This document shows, in pieces, positions 38,745 through 47,196 of a DNA stretch of 64,000 bases. Source of the DNA: Inquilinus sp. Marseille-Q2685 (GTDB lineage Bacteria; Pseudomonadota; Alphaproteobacteria; DSM-16000; Inquilinaceae); NCBI RefSeq assembly GCF_916619195.1, contig NZ_CAKAKL010000002.1, positions 372,001-436,000 of the forward strand, given 5' to 3'. How positions within the stretch are numbered: the first letter of the stretch is position 1; each line of letters starts with the position of its first letter. Made by a program: the position numbers and the translations under genes. Under the pieces are notes generated by a model. That model did no database searches. It saw only the letters and a program-made list of their open reading frames with translations, and had not been told where the DNA came from.

Positions 38745-39374
38745 ATGTCACGACTATCACGCTCGATCGGGTTCGCCCTCGCCTGCCTGCTGCTGCCGGC
38801 AGCCGCCCTGGCCGAGGACCGTCCGCAGATCGGCCAGGTCGACCGGCTGGAGCCGGCGGCCGGCGCCTACTATCAGGGCCAGGACCGGCTGCTCGACCCG
38901 GCCTCGCCGGTGTTCCTCGACGACACGCTGTGGACCGGTCCGCAGTCGCGGCTGCAGGTCAAGCTCGACGACGGCACCGAGCTGATGCTGGGGCCGGCGG
39001 CGCGGCTGCTGGTCGACCGCTTCGCCTATGGCGGGGCCGATGGCGGCGCCACGCTGGCGCTGCGCCGGCTGCAGGGCGCCTTCATGTTCGTCGGCGGCGG
39101 CGTCGAGCAGGCGCCCAACCGCAGCGTCACCATCGAGACCGGCGTCGCGACGCTCGGGGTGCGCGGCACCCGCTTCTTCGCCGGGCCGATCGACGGCGCC
39201 TTCGGCGTCCTCGTGCTCGACGGCGCGGTCGAGGTCTCGACCGATGCCGGCTCGGTCACGCTCGGCCCCGGCGAGGGGACGGCCGTCACCAGCCGCAGGG
39301 AGCCGCCGGGCGAGGTCAAGCGCTGGCCGGCCGAGAAGGTCCAGCGGGCGCTGGCGATGGTCGGTTTCCGCTGA
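38745..39374 (+). CDS. FecR-domain exported protein
   Basis: A 209-residue protein: signal peptide [20 protein letters not shown] with cleavage after ALA, then a FecR domain. [53 protein letters not shown] and LGPGEGTAV are characteristic. FecR domains are also found in non-iron proteins in the periplasm. AAAGGGAGA precedes ATG 38745. It is divergent from the Crp/CHASE2 operon; FecR proteins and CHASE2 cyclases are frequent genomic neighbours, which suggests a common signalling unit. Confidence 0.88.
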   Translation: MSRLSRSIGFALACLLLPAAALAEDRPQIGQVDRLEPAAGAYYQGQDRLLDPASPVFLDDTLWTGPQSRLQVKLDDGTELMLGPAARLLVDRFAYGGADGGATLALRRLQGAFMFVGGGVEQAPNRSVTIETGVATLGVRGTRFFAGPIDGAFGVLVLDGAVEVSTDAGSVTLGPGEGTAVTSRREPPGEVKRWPAEKVQRALAMVGFR

Positions 39375-39401
39375 GGGCGGCCCGGCCTCCGGCCTGCCGG
39401 G

Positions 39402-39659
39402 CTACAGCCCCAGGTCGCGCTTGATCTCGGCCAGGACGGCGCAGGCCTTGTTCGGGTCCTGGGCGCTGATCGAGGGCAGCGACTGGATCTTCTTCGAGAT
39501 CTCGGACAGCTTGTCCTCGGGCAGCGACCCGTCGCGCACCTTGGCGCCCCAGGCGGCGACGACGGCCGCGGATTCGGCGTTCACGTCGCAGGATTCGGCA
39601 GCCGAGGCGGACCCGGCGGCGACGGCGATCAGGGCGGCGGTCAGGACAAAGGCGCGCAT
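39402..39659 (-). CDS. Small exported protein with two cysteines (85 aa)
   Basis: [20 protein letters not shown] is a clean signal peptide with cleavage before AES. The mature part (about 64 residues) has one Cys near each end ([19 protein letters not shown]), which could form a disulfide, and a helix rich in Lys and Asp. No family recognised. It converges with the FecR gene (27 bases) and is followed upstream by the large palindrome at 39735-40005. Confidence 0.65.
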   Translation of the reverse strand: MRAFVLTAALIAVAAGSASAAESCDVNAESAAVVAAWGAKVRDGSLPEDKLSEISKKIQSLPSISAQDPNKACAVLAEIKRDLGL

Positions 39660-39734
39660 TCCACTCTCTGGTCTCAGCGCAGCCCCGGGGGCTGCAGGCG
39701 GAGAATCGTGGGCAAGCATGGCGAGATCAAGGCC

Positions 39735-40005
39735 AGGCCCGCCTTTCCCACCCTCCGTGTGGCCTGCGCCGGTTCAAGACACCGGCAGGGCAGGAGCCGC
39801 GCGCGGCGCGATGGGGCTCCATCGGGCAAGCGCGGCGACGCACCCTGCCGGCGTCTTCAACCGGCCCGGAGGGTTGCCTTGCGGCGGGCGCCTGCGGTTC
39901 CGGGTGGCTCGACCGTATGTCTCTATACGCTCTTCGCCGCCCGGAGCCGCATTCACCTCGCCGCAAGGCAACGCAGGCCGCATGGAGGGTGGGAAAGGCG
40001 GGCCT
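39735..40005. repeat. 271-bp nested palindrome (three-stem element)
   Basis: Outer arms 39735-39768 and 39972-40005 pair at 32 of 34 positions. Inside are two further stems: 39768-39790 with 39843-39865 (21 of 23) and 39873-39886 with 39959-39972 (14 of 14), plus CGTAT/ATACG near 39926. The whole can fold as a cloverleaf. No transposase is encoded and I see no target-site duplication. It occupies the 412-base gap upstream of gpt, which otherwise holds only the gpt ribosome-binding site. Confidence 0.75.
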
Positions 40006-40071
40006 CCCCTTCCGGTGCAGGTCGGGTTGCGCTATGAAGCGCCAATTCCCCAGGGGTTTTGGAGATCCGAC

Positions 40072-40563
40072 ATGGCCGATCACGCGACGTTCCGGAAGGA
40101 CTTTCCGGTCTCCTGGGAGGAGCTGCACAGGAACGCCCGCGCCCTGGCCTGGCGCCTGGCCGAGCTGGGGCCGTGGAAGGGCATCGTCGCCATCACTCGC
40201 GGCGGGCTGGTGCCGGCCGCGATCCTGGCGCGCGAGCTCGACGTCCGGCTGATCGACACGGTCTGCGTCTCGACCTACGACCACCAGGACATGCGGGAAT
40301 CCAAGATCCTGAAGCCACCGGTGGAAGGCGACGGCGAGGGCTGGCTGATCGTCGACGACCTGGTCGACACCGGCCGCACCGCCCGGGTGGTGCGCGACCT
40401 GCTGCCGAAGGCGCATTTCGCCACGGTCTACGCCAAGCCGGCCGGGCGGCCGCTGGTCGACACCTTCATCACCGAGGTCAGCCAGGACACCTGGATCTTC
40501 TTCCCCTGGGACATCGAGTACCGCTACGCCGAGCCGATCGCCGAGATCCGCCAGAAGCGCTGA
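40072..40563 (+). CDS. gpt: Xanthine-guanine phosphoribosyltransferase
   Basis: A 163-residue purine salvage enzyme converting xanthine and guanine with PRPP to XMP and GMP. The PRPP-binding motif is [15 protein letters not shown] near residue 95. [20 protein letters not shown] near 42 and the substrate end [16 protein letters not shown] are those of the enteric Gpt type. GGAG precedes ATG 40072. The frame is open far upstream through the palindrome, but family homology starts here. The M24 gene follows after 7 bases. Confidence 0.94.
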   Translation: MADHATFRKDFPVSWEELHRNARALAWRLAELGPWKGIVAITRGGLVPAAILARELDVRLIDTVCVSTYDHQDMRESKILKPPVEGDGEGWLIVDDLVDTGRTARVVRDLLPKAHFATVYAKPAGRPLVDTFITEVSQDTWIFFPWDIEYRYAEPIAEIRQKR

Positions 40564-40570
40564 GGCCGCC

Positions 40571-41731
40571 ATGCCGATCCATTTCGAGGCGTCGGAGCTG
40601 GCGGACCGCCGCCGCCGCATCTGCGCCGAGATCGCAGCCCGCGGCCTCGACGGCCTTCTGGTGTTCCGCCAGGAGTCGCTGTACTGGCTGACCGGCTACG
40701 ACACCTTCGGCTACGTCTATTTCCAGTGCCTGTGGCTCGGCGCCGACGGCCGGATGACGCTGCTGACCCGCTCCGCCGACGAGCGCCAGGCCCGCTTCAC
40801 CTCGGTGATCGAGGATGTCCGCGTCTGGGTCGACCGCGCGGGGTCGGAGCCGGCGGACGACCTGCTGAAGATCCTCGACGAATACGACGTCCGCGGCGGC
40901 AAGGTCGGCGTCGAATGGGACGCCTACGGCCTGACCGCGGCGCTCGGCTTCCGGCTCAAGGCCAAGCTCGACGGCTACGCGCAGCACGAGGACGCCTCGG
41001 ACCTCGTCTCCCGCTTCCGGCTGATCAAGAGCCCGGCCGAGCTCGCCTATGTGCGCGAGGCGGCGAAGCTGGCCGACGCCGCCTATGACGAGGCGGTGAG
41101 GCTGACGAAGCCGGGCGCCTTCGAGGGCGACATCCTGGCGGCGATGCAGGGCGCGGTCTGGCGCGGCGGCGGCGACGACCCGGCCAACGAGTTCATCATC
41201 GGCTCCGGCCCCGGCGCCCTGATGTGCCGCTACTTCACCGGCCGCCGGCACCTGTCGGCCGAGGACCAGCTGACGCTGGAATTCGCCGGCACCTACCGCC
41301 ACTACCACGCCTGCCTGATGCGGACCCTGCTGGTCGGCAAGGCCTCGCCGGAGCACCGGGCGATGCACCGGGCGGCGGTCGAGGCTTTGGAGGCGGCGAA
41401 GGCGGCGCTGAAGCCGGGCCGGCCGCTCGGCGACGTGTTCGACGCCCATGCCCGGGTGGCGGACGCCGCCGGGCTGCGCCATGCGCGGTTGAACGCCTGC
41501 GGCTATTCGCTGGGCACCACCTTCGCACCGAACTGGATGGACGCGCCCGGCCTGTCGATGTTCTTCCACGGCAACCCGACCCTGGCGGCGCCCGGGATGG
41601 TGTTCTTCATCCATATCATCCTCTACGATAGCGACCGGGGCCTGGCGATGACCTCGGGCCAGACCGTGCTGGTCACCGACACCGGCTGCGAGCCGCTGAC
41701 CCTGGCGCCGACGGATCTCGTCGTCGCCTGA
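40571..41731 (+). CDS. M24-family (creatinase/prolidase fold) protein without metal ligands
   Basis: A 386-residue pita-bread-fold hydrolase with an N-terminal creatinase-like domain (RGLDGLLVFRQESLYWLTGY) and a C-terminal catalytic domain beginning LIKSPAELAYVREAAKLAD. The five metal ligands of prolidase or aminopeptidase P are not conserved. The two-Asp segment reads LEFAGTYRHYHACLMRT, the His segment GYSLGTTFAPNW and the first Glu segment MVFFIHIILYD. This pattern fits metal-free creatinase-like C-N hydrolases (creatinase, ectoine hydrolase type) better than peptidases. It is probably cotranscribed with gpt. Confidence 0.85.
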   Translation: MPIHFEASELADRRRRICAEIAARGLDGLLVFRQESLYWLTGYDTFGYVYFQCLWLGADGRMTLLTRSADERQARFTSVIEDVRVWVDRAGSEPADDLLKILDEYDVRGGKVGVEWDAYGLTAALGFRLKAKLDGYAQHEDASDLVSRFRLIKSPAELAYVREAAKLADAAYDEAVRLTKPGAFEGDILAAMQGAVWRGGGDDPANEFIIGSGPGALMCRYFTGRRHLSAEDQLTLEFAGTYRHYHACLMRTLLVGKASPEHRAMHRAAVEALEAAKAALKPGRPLGDVFDAHARVADAAGLRHARLNACGYSLGTTFAPNWMDAPGLSMFFHGNPTLAAPGMVFFIHIILYDSDRGLAMTSGQTVLVTDTGCEPLTLAPTDLVVA

Positions 41732-41733
41732 TC

Positions 41734-42351
41734 TCAGTCGTGGGTTTCGCCGGATAGCGGCGTGGCCAGCATCGAGGGGCGGCGGCTGAAGGCGTCGAAC
41801 CAGGCGGAGAGGCGCGGCCGGCCGAGGCGGAACGCCGGCAGGCCGCGGAACTCCAGCCAGCTCAGCGCCGTGGCCAGGGCGATCTGGCCCAGCTCGACCG
41901 GGCCGTCGAGATCGACCTCGCGCTCGACGAAGTCGTAGGCTGCGACCAGCTTCGCCGCCTGGCCCTCGGCCAGGGCGGGATAGCGCAGCGCCTCCGGCCG
42001 GCGCTCGGTCTCCCAGCGCAGGGCGATGCCGGCATCGGCCAGCCCCTGGGCCAGCGCCTGCAGCCGCAGGGTCAGGGCGCGCGCCCGGCCAGCGGGCGGG
42101 ATCAGCTTCGGACCGTCATGCAGGCCGTCCAGGTGGTCGCAGATCGCGACGCTGTCGAACAGCGCCAGCCCGTCCTCGCAGATCAGCACCGGCACCTTGC
42201 CCAGCGGGTTGGCGGCATAGACCGCCTCGTTGCGCCGGGTCGGGCTGGTCTCGTGATGGATCACCTCGATCCGGCCGGCCAAGCCGGCCTCATGCGCCAT
42301 CACCAGCACCTTGCGAGCGTAAGGAGAATGAGTCTGGTACAGCAGCTTCAT
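41734..42351 (-). CDS. Glutathione S-transferase family protein
   Basis: A 205-residue protein: thioredoxin-fold N-terminal domain (MKLLYQTHSPYARKVLVMAH; NPLGKVPVLICEDGLALFDS with the cis-Pro and the glutathione-binding Asp-Ser) and a helical C-terminal domain. The active-site residue is in THSPYARKV, Ser-type as in many proteobacterial GSTs. It stops 2 bases from the M24 stop (convergent). A CGCAAA-N3-TTTGCG palindrome lies 77 bases upstream of the start. Confidence 0.9.
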   Translation of the reverse strand: MKLLYQTHSPYARKVLVMAHEAGLAGRIEVIHHETSPTRRNEAVYAANPLGKVPVLICEDGLALFDSVAICDHLDGLHDGPKLIPPAGRARALTLRLQALAQGLADAGIALRWETERRPEALRYPALAEGQAAKLVAAYDFVEREVDLDGPVELGQIALATALSWLEFRGLPAFRLGRPRLSAWFDAFSRRPSMLATPLSGETHD

Positions 42352-42427
42352 GGTCGGTCCCGGGGTGGGTAGAAGTGTCGTGACCCTATCCGCCGGCGGG
42401 CGGGAGATGCGCGCGATGATCGTGTCA

Positions 42428-42448
42428 TGACGCAAAGTTTTTGCGTCA
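42428..42448. promoter_or_regulatory. Palindrome TGACGCAAA-N3-TTTGCGTCA
   Basis: Perfect 9-bp arms (42428-42436 and 42440-42448), overlapping the dppC-like stop codon and 77 bases upstream of the GST start. Its core CGCAAA-N3-TTTGCG recurs at 57841-57857 in another promoter region. It could be an operator for GST or a 3' hairpin of the peptide transporter operon. Confidence 0.5.
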
Positions 42449-43276
42449 GCCGATGCGCCCGACCTTCATTCTTGGATCCAGCAGGTCGCGCAGCCCGTCG
42501 CCGATCAGGTTGAGGCCCAGCACCGCCACGGCGATGGCGAGGCCCGGGAACACCGCCTGCAGCGGCGCCTGGGCCAGCAGGGTCTGGGCGTCCAGCAGCA
42601 TCTTGCCCCAGCTGGCCTGCGGCGGCTGGGTGCCGAGGCCGAGATAGCCCAAAGCCGCCTCGGCCAGGATGGCGATGGCGAACTGGATCGTCGCCTGCAC
42701 GATCAGGGCGTTGGCCATGTTCGGCAGCACGTGGCGCAGCGCGATGTCCAGGCGCGAACGGCCCAGCGACTGGGCGGCCCGGACGAAGTCGCGGCCATAG
42801 ACCACCAGCGCGGCGCCGCGCGCCACCCGGGCGAAGACGGCGATGTTGAAGATGCCGATCGCCAGGATGGCGTTGACCGCCCCGGGGCCGAGCAGCGCGG
42901 TGATCAGGATGGCGCTGAGGATGGCGGGGAAGGCGAAGGTCAGGGCGACGGCGCGGCCCAGCACCTCGTCGGTCCAGCCGCGCCGGGCGGCGGCCCACAG
43001 GCCCAGCGGCACGCCGATGACGAGTCCGATCGCGACCGCCACCACCCCGACCGCGACCGAGGTGCGGGCGCCGACCATGATGCGCGAGAGGGTGTCGCGG
43101 CCCAGCTGGTCGGTGCCCAGCCAGTGCAGTGCGCCCGGCCCCTGCAGCTTCTGGGGGATCGAGATGGCGTTCGGCGGAAACGGCGTCCAGACGAGGCTGA
43201 CCACGGCCATGCCGATGAACACCAGGCACAGGAGCAGGCCGAGGGCGAAGCCGCGATGGGCGAGCAGCCGGACCAT
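42446..43276 (-). CDS. Peptide/nickel-type ABC transporter permease (DppC family)
   Basis: A 276-residue inner-membrane permease. N-terminal helix FALGLLLCLVFIGMAVVSLV, then the DppC signature HWLGTDQLGRDTLSRIMVGA, EAA-loop region DFVRAAQSLGRSRLDIALRH and the end LNLIGDGLRDLLDPRMKVGR. ATG 43276 lies two bases after the DppB-type stop; GTG 43282 overlapping that stop is an alternative. Last gene of the operon S58 peptidase, binding protein, DppB, DppC; no ATPase gene follows. Confidence 0.93.
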   Translation of the reverse strand: MVRLLAHRGFALGLLLCLVFIGMAVVSLVWTPFPPNAISIPQKLQGPGALHWLGTDQLGRDTLSRIMVGARTSVAVGVVAVAIGLVIGVPLGLWAAARRGWTDEVLGRAVALTFAFPAILSAILITALLGPGAVNAILAIGIFNIAVFARVARGAALVVYGRDFVRAAQSLGRSRLDIALRHVLPNMANALIVQATIQFAIAILAEAALGYLGLGTQPPQASWGKMLLDAQTLLAQAPLQAVFPGLAIAVAVLGLNLIGDGLRDLLDPRMKVGRIG

Positions 43277-43278
43277 GA

Positions 43279-44226
43279 TCACCCCGCCTGCTTCGGCCGC
43301 GGGTCGATCACGGCGTAGATCACGTCGACCAGGAAATTGACCACGACGACGATGGCGGCCAGCAGCACCACCACGTCCTTGACCACGATCAGGTCGCGCT
43401 GGGCGATGGCCTGGAAGGCGAGGCGGCCGAGGCCGGGCAGGGTGAACACGTTCTCCACCACCACCGCGCCCGCCATCAGGAAGCCGAACTGCAGCCCGAC
43501 GATGGTGGCGACCGGGATCAGCGCGTTGCGCAGCACGTGCCGGCGCAGCACCTCGCCCCGGCTCAGCCCCTTGGCCCGGGCGGTGCGGACATAGTCCTCG
43601 CGCATCGTCTCCAGCATCGAGGAGCGGACGATGCGGGCCAGGATCGCCGCCTCGGTGAGGGCCAAGGCGAGGGCCGGCAGGATCAGCGCGTGCAGCGCCG
43701 GGGCCCAGCCGGCGGACCAGCCGGGGAAGCCGCCGGCGCCGAACCAGCCGAGCTGCAGCGCGAACAGCCAGATCAGCATGATGCCGACCCAGAAGCTGGG
43801 CACGGCGAGGCCGAGCTGGCTGAACCCCATCACCCCCCAGTCGCCGACGCGGTTGTGCTTCACGGCGGCCAGCATGCCGAGCGGGATGGCCAGCGCGGTC
43901 GACAGCAGCAGGGCGAACAGCGCCAGCGGCGCGGTCACCGCGAGACGATCGCCGATCAGCGTCGCCACCGGCATCTTGTAGGTGTAGCTGGTGCCGAAAT
44001 CGCCGGTCAGGGCGCCGCCGACCCAGTCGAGGTAGCGGACCGGCGCCGGCCGGTCGAGGCCCATCTGGCTGCGCAGCGCCGCCAGCGTGTCCTCGCGCGC
44101 CTCGGTGCCCAGCATCAAGAGGGCCGGGTCGCCCGGCAGCACCTCGAGCACGGTGAACACCACGACCGAGGCGGCGACCAGCGTGAACAGCAGCGTCAGC
44201 ACCCGCCGCCCCAGGAAGCCGAGCAT
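43279..44226 (-). CDS. Peptide/nickel-type ABC transporter permease (DppB family)
   Basis: A 315-residue permease with six helices: MLGFLGRRVLTLLFTLVAAS, the DppB motif LEVLPGDPALLMLG, YLDWVGGALTGDFGTSY and the EAA loop DYVRTARAKGLSRGEVLRRH. The C-terminus FLVDVIYAVIDPRPKQAG is typical. The ATG start at 44226 lies next to a double-hairpin repeat that separates it from the binding-protein gene, which may reduce permease expression relative to the binding protein. Confidence 0.94.
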   Translation of the reverse strand: MLGFLGRRVLTLLFTLVAASVVVFTVLEVLPGDPALLMLGTEAREDTLAALRSQMGLDRPAPVRYLDWVGGALTGDFGTSYTYKMPVATLIGDRLAVTAPLALFALLLSTALAIPLGMLAAVKHNRVGDWGVMGFSQLGLAVPSFWVGIMLIWLFALQLGWFGAGGFPGWSAGWAPALHALILPALALALTEAAILARIVRSSMLETMREDYVRTARAKGLSRGEVLRRHVLRNALIPVATIVGLQFGFLMAGAVVVENVFTLPGLGRLAFQAIAQRDLIVVKDVVVLLAAIVVVVNFLVDVIYAVIDPRPKQAG

Positions 44227-44240
44227 GGATCAGAGACGGG

Positions 44241-44317
44241 CGTAGGTTGGGTTCGCCGATGGCGAACCCAACAGCATGGAACCGTGTTGGGTTCGCGGGC
44301 CGCGAACCCAACCTACG
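44241..44317. repeat. Double hairpin repeat (GTTGGGTTCGC type) within the peptide-transporter operon
   Basis: GTTGGGTTCGCC/GGCGAACCCAAC (44246-44257, 44261-44272) and GTTGGGTTCGCG/CGCGAACCCAAC (44286-44297, 44301-44312) are two perfect 12-bp hairpins. The outer ends CGTAGGTTGGGTTCGC (44241-44256) and GCGAACCCAACCTACG (44302-44317) are also exact complements. It lies between the binding-protein and permease genes, where such elements often stabilise the upstream message. Confidence 0.8.
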
Positions 44318-44333
44318 AGGGAATCGTCCCCTC

Positions 44334-45821
44334 TCATTCCGCCCAATAGGCCTTGGTCATGTCGTTGGCGGCGATCGGGCTGTTCTTCCACATCCCCATC
44401 AGCTTGGCGTTGCGCACGCCGGTCTTGGGCAGCTGGAACAGGAACACCGCGGCCTCGTCGTCGGACAGGATCTGCTGCGCCTGCTGGTACAGCGCCTTCC
44501 GCTGCTCAGGGTCGACCGTGCGGTTCAGCTGCTGGATCACCTGGTCGAAGGCCGGGTTGTCGTAGCCGAAATAGTACTTGTCCTTGCCGCGGGCGTAGAT
44601 GTCGATGTCCAGCGCCTCGGTGTGGGCGACGATGGTCATGTCGTAGTCGAAGCCCTTGAACACCTGCTCCAGCCACTGCGCCCATTCCACCGGCACCAGC
44701 TCGACCTGGACGCCGATCTCGGCCAGCTGCGCCTGGATGATCTCGCCGCCGCGGCGGGCATAGCCGGGCGGCGGCAGCTTCAGGGTCGCCCTGAAGCCGT
44801 CGGGATAGCCGGCCTCGGCCAGCAGCGCCTTGGCTTTCGCCGGATCGTAGGGATAGGCGCCGGTCAGGTCCTTGTAGGCGGCCTCATAGGGCGCGAAATG
44901 GCTGCCGATCGGGGTGCCGTAGCCGAACATGGCGCCGTCGATCAGCGCCTGGCGGTCGATCGCCATGGCCAGAGCTCGCCTGACCTTCACGTCGCCGAAC
45001 GGCTTGCGGCGCTGGTTCACCGCCATCACGGTCTCGCCGGCGGTGGTGCCGATCTCGACCGCGAAGCGCGGATCGGCCTTGAACTGGTCCAGCGTCTCCG
45101 GCGCCGGCATGTTCGGGAAGGCGTCGATGTCGCCCGACATCACCGCGGCCGAGGCCGCCGCCGGGTCGGCGACGAAGCGGAAGATCAGCCGGTTCAGCTT
45201 CGGTTTCTCGCCGGCATAGGCGTCGGTACGTTCGAGCGTGACATGGTCGCCGGCCACCCATTCGACGAATTTGAACGGGCCGGTGCCGATCGGGTGGGTG
45301 CCGTTGCCGGCGGCGGAGTTCGGCGCCACGATCAGCGCCGCCGCCTGGCCGAGATGGAACAGGAACAGCCCGTCCGGATGCGACAGGGTGATCACCACCT
45401 GGTCCGAGGCCGGGGTGTCCACCGACTGGATCGGCTCGAAGAACGCCTTCTGCGGGTTGGTCGAATCGGCGGCGCGGGCGCGGTCCAGGGAGAACTTCAC
45501 CGCCTCGCTGTCGAACTTCGTGCCGTCGTGGAAGGTGGTGCCGCGGCGCAGGGTGAAGGTGTAGGTCAGCCCGTCGTCGGACACTTTCCATTCGGTGGCC
45601 AGGCCGGGCTGCACCTGGCCGTTCTCGTCGATCCGGGTCAGCCCCTCGAAGACATTGGCGTAGACCACCTCGGCGATGGCCGCGGCGGCGCCGCCGGTCG
45701 GGTCCAGATTCGGCGGCTCCAGCACCATGCCGATCACGGCCTGGTCCTTGGCGGCCAGCGCCGGCGTCGCGATCAGCCCGACCGCCAGTACGGCGGCGGC
45801 GAGCATGCCCCTCATCCCCAT
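44334..45821 (-). CDS. Peptide-type ABC transporter substrate-binding protein (family 5, DppA/OppA-like)
   Basis: A 495-residue periplasmic protein: signal peptide MGMRGMLAAAVLAVGLIA with cleavage after ALA, then the family 5 pattern MVLEPPNLDPTGGAAAAIAE, VFEGLTRIDENGQVQPGLAT, the LTYTFTLRRGTTFHDGTKFD signature and GTGPFKFVEWVAGDHVTLER. AGGGAG precedes ATG 45821 by 8 bases; the upstream open frame includes a repeat and is not coding. Probable ligands are di- or oligopeptides, consistent with the S58 peptidase gene upstream. Confidence 0.93.
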   Translation of the reverse strand: MGMRGMLAAAVLAVGLIATPALAAKDQAVIGMVLEPPNLDPTGGAAAAIAEVVYANVFEGLTRIDENGQVQPGLATEWKVSDDGLTYTFTLRRGTTFHDGTKFDSEAVKFSLDRARAADSTNPQKAFFEPIQSVDTPASDQVVITLSHPDGLFLFHLGQAAALIVAPNSAAGNGTHPIGTGPFKFVEWVAGDHVTLERTDAYAGEKPKLNRLIFRFVADPAAASAAVMSGDIDAFPNMPAPETLDQFKADPRFAVEIGTTAGETVMAVNQRRKPFGDVKVRRALAMAIDRQALIDGAMFGYGTPIGSHFAPYEAAYKDLTGAYPYDPAKAKALLAEAGYPDGFRATLKLPPPGYARRGGEIIQAQLAEIGVQVELVPVEWAQWLEQVFKGFDYDMTIVAHTEALDIDIYARGKDKYYFGYDNPAFDQVIQQLNRTVDPEQRKALYQQAQQILSDDEAAVFLFQLPKTGVRNAKLMGMWKNSPIAANDMTKAYWAE

Positions 45822-45974
45822 CGTCGTCTCCCTGTTCGGCCGTGCCGTCGCCGGCCGGCGCGAATCCCGGCGCTTCGCGTTCGCCGCGGATGATGGCAGC
45901 GCCGCCGGGGCGGGTTCAAGGCTTGCCTTGGTGCTTTTGAAAGCCGTCGGACGAAAGGCAAATCCTCTCTTCAG

Positions 45975-46052
45975 TGTCATTCCCGGGCTTGACCCGGGCA
46001 TCCAGAAGGTCTCGACGCTCTCTGGATTGCCGGGTCAAGCCCGGGAATGACA
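45975..46052. repeat. Two-hairpin intergenic repeat (GTCAT...ATCCAG / CTGGAT...ATGAC)
   Basis: TGTCATTCCCGGG...CCCGGGCATCCAG (45975-46005) and CTGGATTGCCGGG...CCCGGGAATGACA (46022-46052). It follows the same grammar as the unit at 20818, with a short 16-base spacer. It lies between the S58 peptidase stop and the binding-protein gene. Confidence 0.88.
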
Positions 46053-46072
46053 GGAAACTCATGGTCGTGATC

Positions 46073-47089
46073 TTACTTGATGGCGCCGTATTTCTCCCGC
46101 CAGGCGGTGTGCGGCCCCAGCGTTTCGGCATGCCAGACGCCGCGGGCGATGGCGCGGGCGACGCAGTCGGCGGCGATGGCGCCGATCCGGGCCAGCGCCA
46201 CCGCCCGCGGCTCGGGCAGCGGCACGGCGCCGGTGGCCAGGGCGAAGATGGTGTCGCCGTCCATCGGCGTGTGCACCGGGCGGATGGCGCGGGCCAGCCC
46301 GTCCTGCGCCATGATCGCCAGGCGCTGGGCCTCGGCCTTGGTCAGGGCGGCGTCGACCGCGACGACGCCGATCGTGGTGTTGCCGCCGGCCCCTGCCGCC
46401 TCGGGGTGGCGGTACAGCACCGGCTCCGGCGTCGCCGGGCCGGCCGGGCGGTGCGGGCCGCCGAACTCGCCCTCCTGCTCCCAGGGCCAGGCCCAGAAGG
46501 TGCCGTCCGGCATGGTCACGGCGCCGACCGGGTTGGCGGCGACCAGGGCGCCGATCGTGACACCAGTCTCGGGATCGACCGCCGAGGCGGTGCCCAGCCC
46601 GCCCTTGCAGGTCGCGGTCTTGGCGCCGGTGCCGGCCCCGGCATTGCCCTGCCGCACCTCGACCCCGGCGGCGTCGCAGGCGGCCAGCGCCAGGGCGCGG
46701 TAGGGCGGGGTGCCGCCCCAGCCCTTGTCGCCGCCATTGGTCAGGTCGAACAGGATGGCCGCCGGCACGATCGGCACCCGGACACGGCCCACCGGATGGC
46801 CGCGGCCGCGCGCGGCCAGCCAGGCGACGACGCCGGACGCGGCCTCCAGCCCGTGCACCGACCCGCCGGACAGCACCAGCGCGTCCACCGCCTCGACCAG
46901 GCAGGTCGGGTCCAGAGCGTCGGTGTCCCGCGTGCCCGGGGCGCCGCCGCGGACATCGACGGCGGCGGTGCAGCGCGCCTGTGGCAGCAGCACGGTCACG
47001 CCCGTGCGGGCGGCCATGTCCTCGGCCTGGCCGACCAGCAGGCCGGCGATGTCGGTGATGGAATTGCGCGGGCCCGGGCGGATGGTCAT
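46073..47089 (-). CDS. S58/P1 family peptidase (NylC-like N-terminal nucleophile hydrolase)
   Basis: A 338-residue self-cleaving hydrolase. N-terminal part ITDIAGLLVGQAEDMAARTG and LVLSGGSVHGLEAASGVVAW. The cleavage and nucleophile site is GGNTTIGVVAVDAALTKAEA, where NylC-type enzymes split between Asn and Thr. MPDGTFWAWPWEQEGEFGG and DGDTIFALATGAVPLP are also typical. The family cleaves N-terminal D- or beta-amino acids or amide oligomers. First gene of an operon with a peptide ABC transporter, which suggests that imported peptides are the substrate. Confidence 0.9.
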   Translation of the reverse strand: MTIRPGPRNSITDIAGLLVGQAEDMAARTGVTVLLPQARCTAAVDVRGGAPGTRDTDALDPTCLVEAVDALVLSGGSVHGLEAASGVVAWLAARGRGHPVGRVRVPIVPAAILFDLTNGGDKGWGGTPPYRALALAACDAAGVEVRQGNAGAGTGAKTATCKGGLGTASAVDPETGVTIGALVAANPVGAVTMPDGTFWAWPWEQEGEFGGPHRPAGPATPEPVLYRHPEAAGAGGNTTIGVVAVDAALTKAEAQRLAIMAQDGLARAIRPVHTPMDGDTIFALATGAVPLPEPRAVALARIGAIAADCVARAIARGVWHAETLGPHTAWREKYGAIK

Positions 47090-47196
47090 GGCGGTCTCGT
47101 TGGCGGCGGCGAGAGGCAGCAGACAGGACCGGCCGGCATGGCGTCAACGCCGATCATGGTTCCCGTCCTGCGGCCGCGCCCCTATGCTCCGCCGCC

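Noticed and set aside
39028-40071. Frame running from inside the FecR gene through the palindrome into gpt
   Set aside because: Only the part from 40072 has gpt homology and a ribosome-binding site; the rest is shadow and non-coding palindrome.
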